From positions 1-16,587 of the forward strand of contig JAUWYH010000011.1 in NCBI GenBank assembly GCA_030615975.1: a stretch of DNA of 16,587 nt, written 5' to 3'. Position 1 is the stretch's first letter. Each line of letters opens with the position of its first letter. The notes under the pieces were generated by a model. The model ran no database searches and was not told where the DNA came from. It saw nothing but the letters and a program-made list of their open reading frames with translations. A program made the translations under genes and the position numbers. This document shows, in pieces, positions 14,109 to 16,587 of the stretch. The DNA is from Candidatus Aminicenantota bacterium (GTDB lineage Bacteria > Acidobacteriota > Aminicenantia > Aminicenantales > Aminicenantaceae).

Positions 14109-15392
14109 ATGCTTCTTCCAGCTCTTTTCCTTTTTTTTCTTTTTTTATTGCTAAGTGCTTTTTTTTCTTCTTCTGAAACAGCCTTTGTTGCATCCAATCC
14201 TTATAAGCTTGATTATTTAGAAAAGAAAGGCTCCAAAAAAGCGAAGCTTGTTCAAAAAATGTTAAAAAGAGTGGATAATCTTCTGGCAACCATCCTCGTA
14301 GGTAATACTTTAGTTAACACTGCGGCTGCTTCAGTAGCCACGTTTATTTTTGTTTCTTTCATTGCAGACAAAAATCAGGCGATTTTATTGGCTACTTTGG
14401 TCACAACTTTTTTGATTCTTCTTTTGTCTGAAATCACACCAAAAACCTACGCGGCCTACAATCCTCTTAAGGTTTCTTTCCTTTTTGTTCGGCTAATCAA
14501 GATTTTTATTGTTATCTTTTATCCTTTGGTCCAATTTTTCACCTTTTTTTCTCGTTTAATTTTCCCCTCTTCTAAAAAAAAGATTTTAGGACTTCATTCT
14601 TCTCTCAACGAGGAGGAAATAAAAGTTCTTCTAGCCATGGGAATTAAAGGGATGTCCTCCCTTCGAAAAAAAATGATTTCAGGTGCTTTAGAGATTGGGT
14701 CTCGGCCGATAAGAGAAATCATGATTCCTCACCCCCAAGTTAGGGCTATAGAGAGAAAATCATCTTTAAAAGAGATATTAGAGACAGTGCTTTCTGCAGG
14801 ATTTTCTAGGTATCCTGTTTTTAGAGGAAGACTGGATAACATTGAAGGCTTTATTCATACGAAAGACATAATTCCATATCTTATTGATAATAAGGCATTT
14901 AAAATAGATAGTCTTATAAGAAAACCGTTTTTTGTTCCTGAATCTGCTTCTTTGGAAAAGGTCTTGCTCCAGATGCAGGAAAAGGCCATTCATTTTGCTT
15001 TTGTCGTGGACGAGTTTGGCAACATGGAAGGCATAGTAACTCTTGAAGATATAATTGAGGAGATCATTGGAGAAATCCAGGATGAGTATGACACAGAAGC
15101 TGAGGAATGGATCAGTCAATTAGAAGAAAATATTTACATTGTCAAAGGAATAGCATCCGTTAAAGAGGTGAATCAGATCCTTCCGCTTAATTTGCGCGAA
15201 AAACCGGAGTACACTACATTAGCAGGTTTTTTTCTTTATGAGTTCGGTAGAATTCCCAAAGAGGGAGATGTTGTAAATTATAAAGGCCATAAGTTTATGG
15301 TAGAAAAAATGAATAAGCGTCATATAAATCTGATCAGAGTCGTGTTGGAACGGATGGATGAGGTATCGGATGAGAGTCATCGCCACAAATAA
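14109..15392 (+). CDS. CNNM/CorC-type membrane protein (DUF21, CBS pair, CorC_HlyC domain)
   Basis: This family is annotated as hemolysin-like or magnesium/cobalt transport proteins; bacterial homologues act in Mg2+ export. The 427-residue protein has an N-terminal DUF21 domain with several membrane helices (about 3-150) and the motifs SSSETAFVASN, GNTLVNTAAASVAT and LSEITPKTYAAYNP. A CBS pair follows (about 190-320) with REIMIPHPQVRAIER, GFSRYPVFRG, FAFVVDEFGNMEGIVTLEDIIEEIIGEIQDE, then the C-terminal CorC_HlyC domain (about 335-415). The ATG at 14109 has no Shine-Dalgarno sequence and lies 11 nt after the carD stop, so reinitiation is possible. The 3' end overlaps smpB by 23 nt. The exact ion is not evident. 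Confidence 0.93.
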   Translation: MLLPALFLFFLFLLLSAFFSSSETAFVASNPYKLDYLEKKGSKKAKLVQKMLKRVDNLLATILVGNTLVNTAAASVATFIFVSFIADKNQAILLATLVTTFLILLLSEITPKTYAAYNPLKVSFLFVRLIKIFIVIFYPLVQFFTFFSRLIFPSSKKKILGLHSSLNEEEIKVLLAMGIKGMSSLRKKMISGALEIGSRPIREIMIPHPQVRAIERKSSLKEILETVLSAGFSRYPVFRGRLDNIEGFIHTKDIIPYLIDNKAFKIDSLIRKPFFVPESASLEKVLLQMQEKAIHFAFVVDEFGNMEGIVTLEDIIEEIIGEIQDEYDTEAEEWISQLEENIYIVKGIASVKEVNQILPLNLREKPEYTTLAGFFLYEFGRIPKEGDVVNYKGHKFMVEKMNKRHINLIRVVLERMDEVSDESHRHK

Positions 15393-15819
15393 GAAAGCAT
15401 ATTTTAATTATGAAATCCTGGAAAGATTAGAAGCAGGAATTTCCTTGATGGGAAGCGAAGTCAAATCGATTAGAGAAGGAAGGATTAGTTTAAAAGAGAG
15501 CCATGCTGAAATTAAAGGAGGAGAGGTTTATCTCCTGAATTGTCATATTAGTCCTTACGAGGCTGCCAACAGGTTCAATCATGAACCCTTAAGGGAAAGA
15601 AAGCTTCTTCTTCACCGCCAAGAAATCAAGCGTCTCACAGGGAAGACAAGAGAGAAGGGGCTAACCCTGGTTCCAACAAAAATTCTGATTAACGATAAGG
15701 GAAAGGTTAAGGTCGAGATATCTCTTGCCAGGGGAAAGAAGGCTTATCAGAAAAGGGAGGTAATACGGGAAAGAGACCGTGAGCGGGAGATGAGAGTAGA
15801 GCTAAAGAGATGGAGATAG
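15370..15819 (+). CDS. smpB: SsrA (tmRNA)-binding protein SmpB
   Basis: SmpB delivers tmRNA to stalled ribosomes for trans-translation. The 149-residue protein has the OB-fold core with ATNKKAYFNYEILERLEAGI, LMGSEVKSIREG, VYLLNCHISPY, HEPLRERKLLLH, GLTLVPTKILIND, VKVEISLARGKKAYQKRE and an Arg-rich C-terminal tail that would enter the decoding site. I chose ATG at 15370 because GAGG at 15360-15363 is spaced 6 nt from it. An in-frame ATG at 15358 would add MRYR. It overlaps the upstream membrane-protein gene by 23 nt and converges on pdxA with an 18-nt tail-to-tail overlap. The ssrA RNA gene itself was not seen. Confidence 0.96.
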   Translation: MRVIATNKKAYFNYEILERLEAGISLMGSEVKSIREGRISLKESHAEIKGGEVYLLNCHISPYEAANRFNHEPLRERKLLLHRQEIKRLTGKTREKGLTLVPTKILINDKGKVKVEISLARGKKAYQKREVIRERDREREMRVELKRWR

Positions 15820-16587
15820 CATACAGGCAAGCCTTATGGCTTTGATCATACTTTGAGGGTTGGCTTTTCCTTTACCTGCAATATCAAAAGCTGTGCCGTG
15901 ATCAGGAGATGTTCGGATGAAAGGAAGGCCTAACGTCAAATTCACTCCTTCCTCGAAAGATTCAAGTTTAAAGGGTATTAATCCTTGATCATGGTAGAGG
16001 GCGATAACGATTTTGTCAGGCCGGTTTAAAGCATTACGGAAAACAATATCAGGAGGGAAGGGACCGATGATATTCACCCCTTGTTTTTGAGCTTGCTCAA
16101 CAGCAGGTATAATCTCCTGTTTTTCTTCGAAGCCCAGAAGCCCTTCCTCCCCAGCGTGAGGATTTAACCCAGCTACCAGGAAGTGAAATTTGTCGGACTG
16201 AATTTTTTTCATGTTTTGGTCAAGAAGAATGAAAAAATCAAGAAGATCTCTCTTCTTTATTTTTTTAATGGCCTCTCTTAGGGGAAGATGATGAGTGAAG
16301 AGGGCTACCTTTAATTTTTCTGACCAGAAGGCCATAATGGCTTTAGGATAAATCTGGTTTAGAAAATCTGTGTGGCCAGGCCATTGCAATCCGGCCAAAT
16401 TCCAGGATCTTTTTGATATGGGAGCAGTGACCATGGCCTGGATTGCCCTTTTTTTTGCCTCTTTAGCGGCTTCCTTGAAGAAAAGAAAAGAAGCTTGACC
16501 GTTTTCTTTGGAAGGAGAGCCCTTTTTTATGATTTTTAAAGGATTTGCTATTTCCTTGAGTGAGATAGACGGAATGGGATGGGTTTT
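15802..16587 (-). CDS. pdxA: 4-hydroxythreonine-4-phosphate dehydrogenase PdxA, C-terminal part
   Basis: PdxA oxidises 4-phosphohydroxy-L-threonine in the DXP-dependent pyridoxal phosphate pathway. The reading frame stays open to the right edge, so the N-terminus is missing and the ATG at 16434 is internal. Visible motifs in order are MVTAPISK, GLQWPGHTDFL (metal-ligand His), FTHHLPL, AGLNPHAGEEG, GPFPPDIVF, ALYHDQGLIPFK, and LTLGLPFIRTSPDHGTAFDIAGKG. About 260 of the usual 320-330 residues are present. The 3' end overlaps smpB by 18 nt on the opposite strand. Confidence 0.96.
   Translation of the reverse strand, partial: KTHPIPSISLKEIANPLKIIKKGSPSKENGQASFLFFKEAAKEAKKRAIQAMVTAPISKRSWNLAGLQWPGHTDFLNQIYPKAIMAFWSEKLKVALFTHHLPLREAIKKIKKRDLLDFFILLDQNMKKIQSDKFHFLVAGLNPHAGEEGLLGFEEKQEIIPAVEQAQKQGVNIIGPFPPDIVFRNALNRPDKIVIALYHDQGLIPFKLESFEEGVNLTLGLPFIRTSPDHGTAFDIAGKGKANPQSMIKAIRLACMLSPSL

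Noticed and set aside
14107..14289. Minus-strand open frame of 60 codons at the start of the CNNM gene
   Set aside because: It is antisense to the hydrophobic N-terminal segment; its Lys-rich composition comes from the complement of T-rich membrane-helix codons.
15358..15369. Upstream smpB start at 15358
   Set aside because: The ATG at 15370 has GAGG at an ideal distance and gives an N-terminus closer to the family; the upstream start remains possible.
16434..16436. ATG at 16434 as the true start of pdxA
   Set aside because: The reading frame stays open upstream to the window edge with PdxA-like sequence, and MVTAPISK is an internal motif of the family.
1..16587. Mobile element, CRISPR array, toxin-antitoxin or defence genes
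   Set aside because: No direct-repeat array, transposase or integrase motif, or defence-type domain was seen; almost all of the window is accounted for by recognised core genes.

Overview
The window is a gene-dense, AT-rich stretch of bacterial chromosome, roughly 40% GC by eye. No transposase, integrase, phage gene, CRISPR array, tRNA or rRNA was seen. A full set of Kdo genes (kdsB, kdsA, kdsD, kdsC) points to a Gram-negative, lipopolysaccharide-making cell. A CarD-family regulator, a bactofilin next to parAB and the rpmH-rnpA-yidD-yidC-jag-mnmE-mnmG-parA-parB order fit a deep-branching non-model lineage, such as the Acidobacteriota/Aminicenantes, Omnitrophota or former deltaproteobacteria. 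The phylum cannot be fixed from this sequence alone.

Layout. Positions 1-79 (minus) hold the start of a phosphomannomutase/phosphoglucomutase. Positions 80-403 are a non-coding gap with a GC-rich hairpin and a second inverted repeat. From 404 to 13383 everything runs on the minus strand as one near-continuous block, read right to left: rpmH, rnpA, yidD, yidC, jag, mnmE, mnmG, parA, parB, bactofilin, kdsB, pyrG, kdsA, kdsD, kdsC. Most junctions overlap by 1-44 nt or have gaps under 35 nt; the one larger gap is 90 nt before mnmE. A divergent promoter region (13384-13578) separates this block from a plus-strand set: carD, a CNNM/CorC-type membrane protein and smpB. A partial pdxA on the minus strand converges on smpB and overlaps it by 18 nt.

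How the genes work together. The right part of the block is the conserved origin-proximal module: ribosomal protein L34, the RNase P protein, membrane-protein insertion (YidD, YidC), the RNA-binding protein Jag, and tRNA wobble-uridine modification (MnmE/MnmG). A parS site overlaps the mnmG stop codon, next to parA and parB. The left part makes CMP-Kdo: KdsD (Ru5P to A5P), KdsA (A5P to Kdo8P), KdsC (Kdo8P to Kdo) and KdsB (activation with CTP), with CTP synthase PyrG encoded between KdsB and KdsA. A bactofilin joins the segregation genes to the envelope genes.

The most notable regulatory signal is that carD, mnmE and possibly kdsD each have a -10-like hexamer 8-9 nt before the start codon and no Shine-Dalgarno sequence, which suggests leaderless mRNAs. 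I see no convincing new defence, mobile or metabolic system here. The interest lies in gene order, overlaps, parS placement and start signals.
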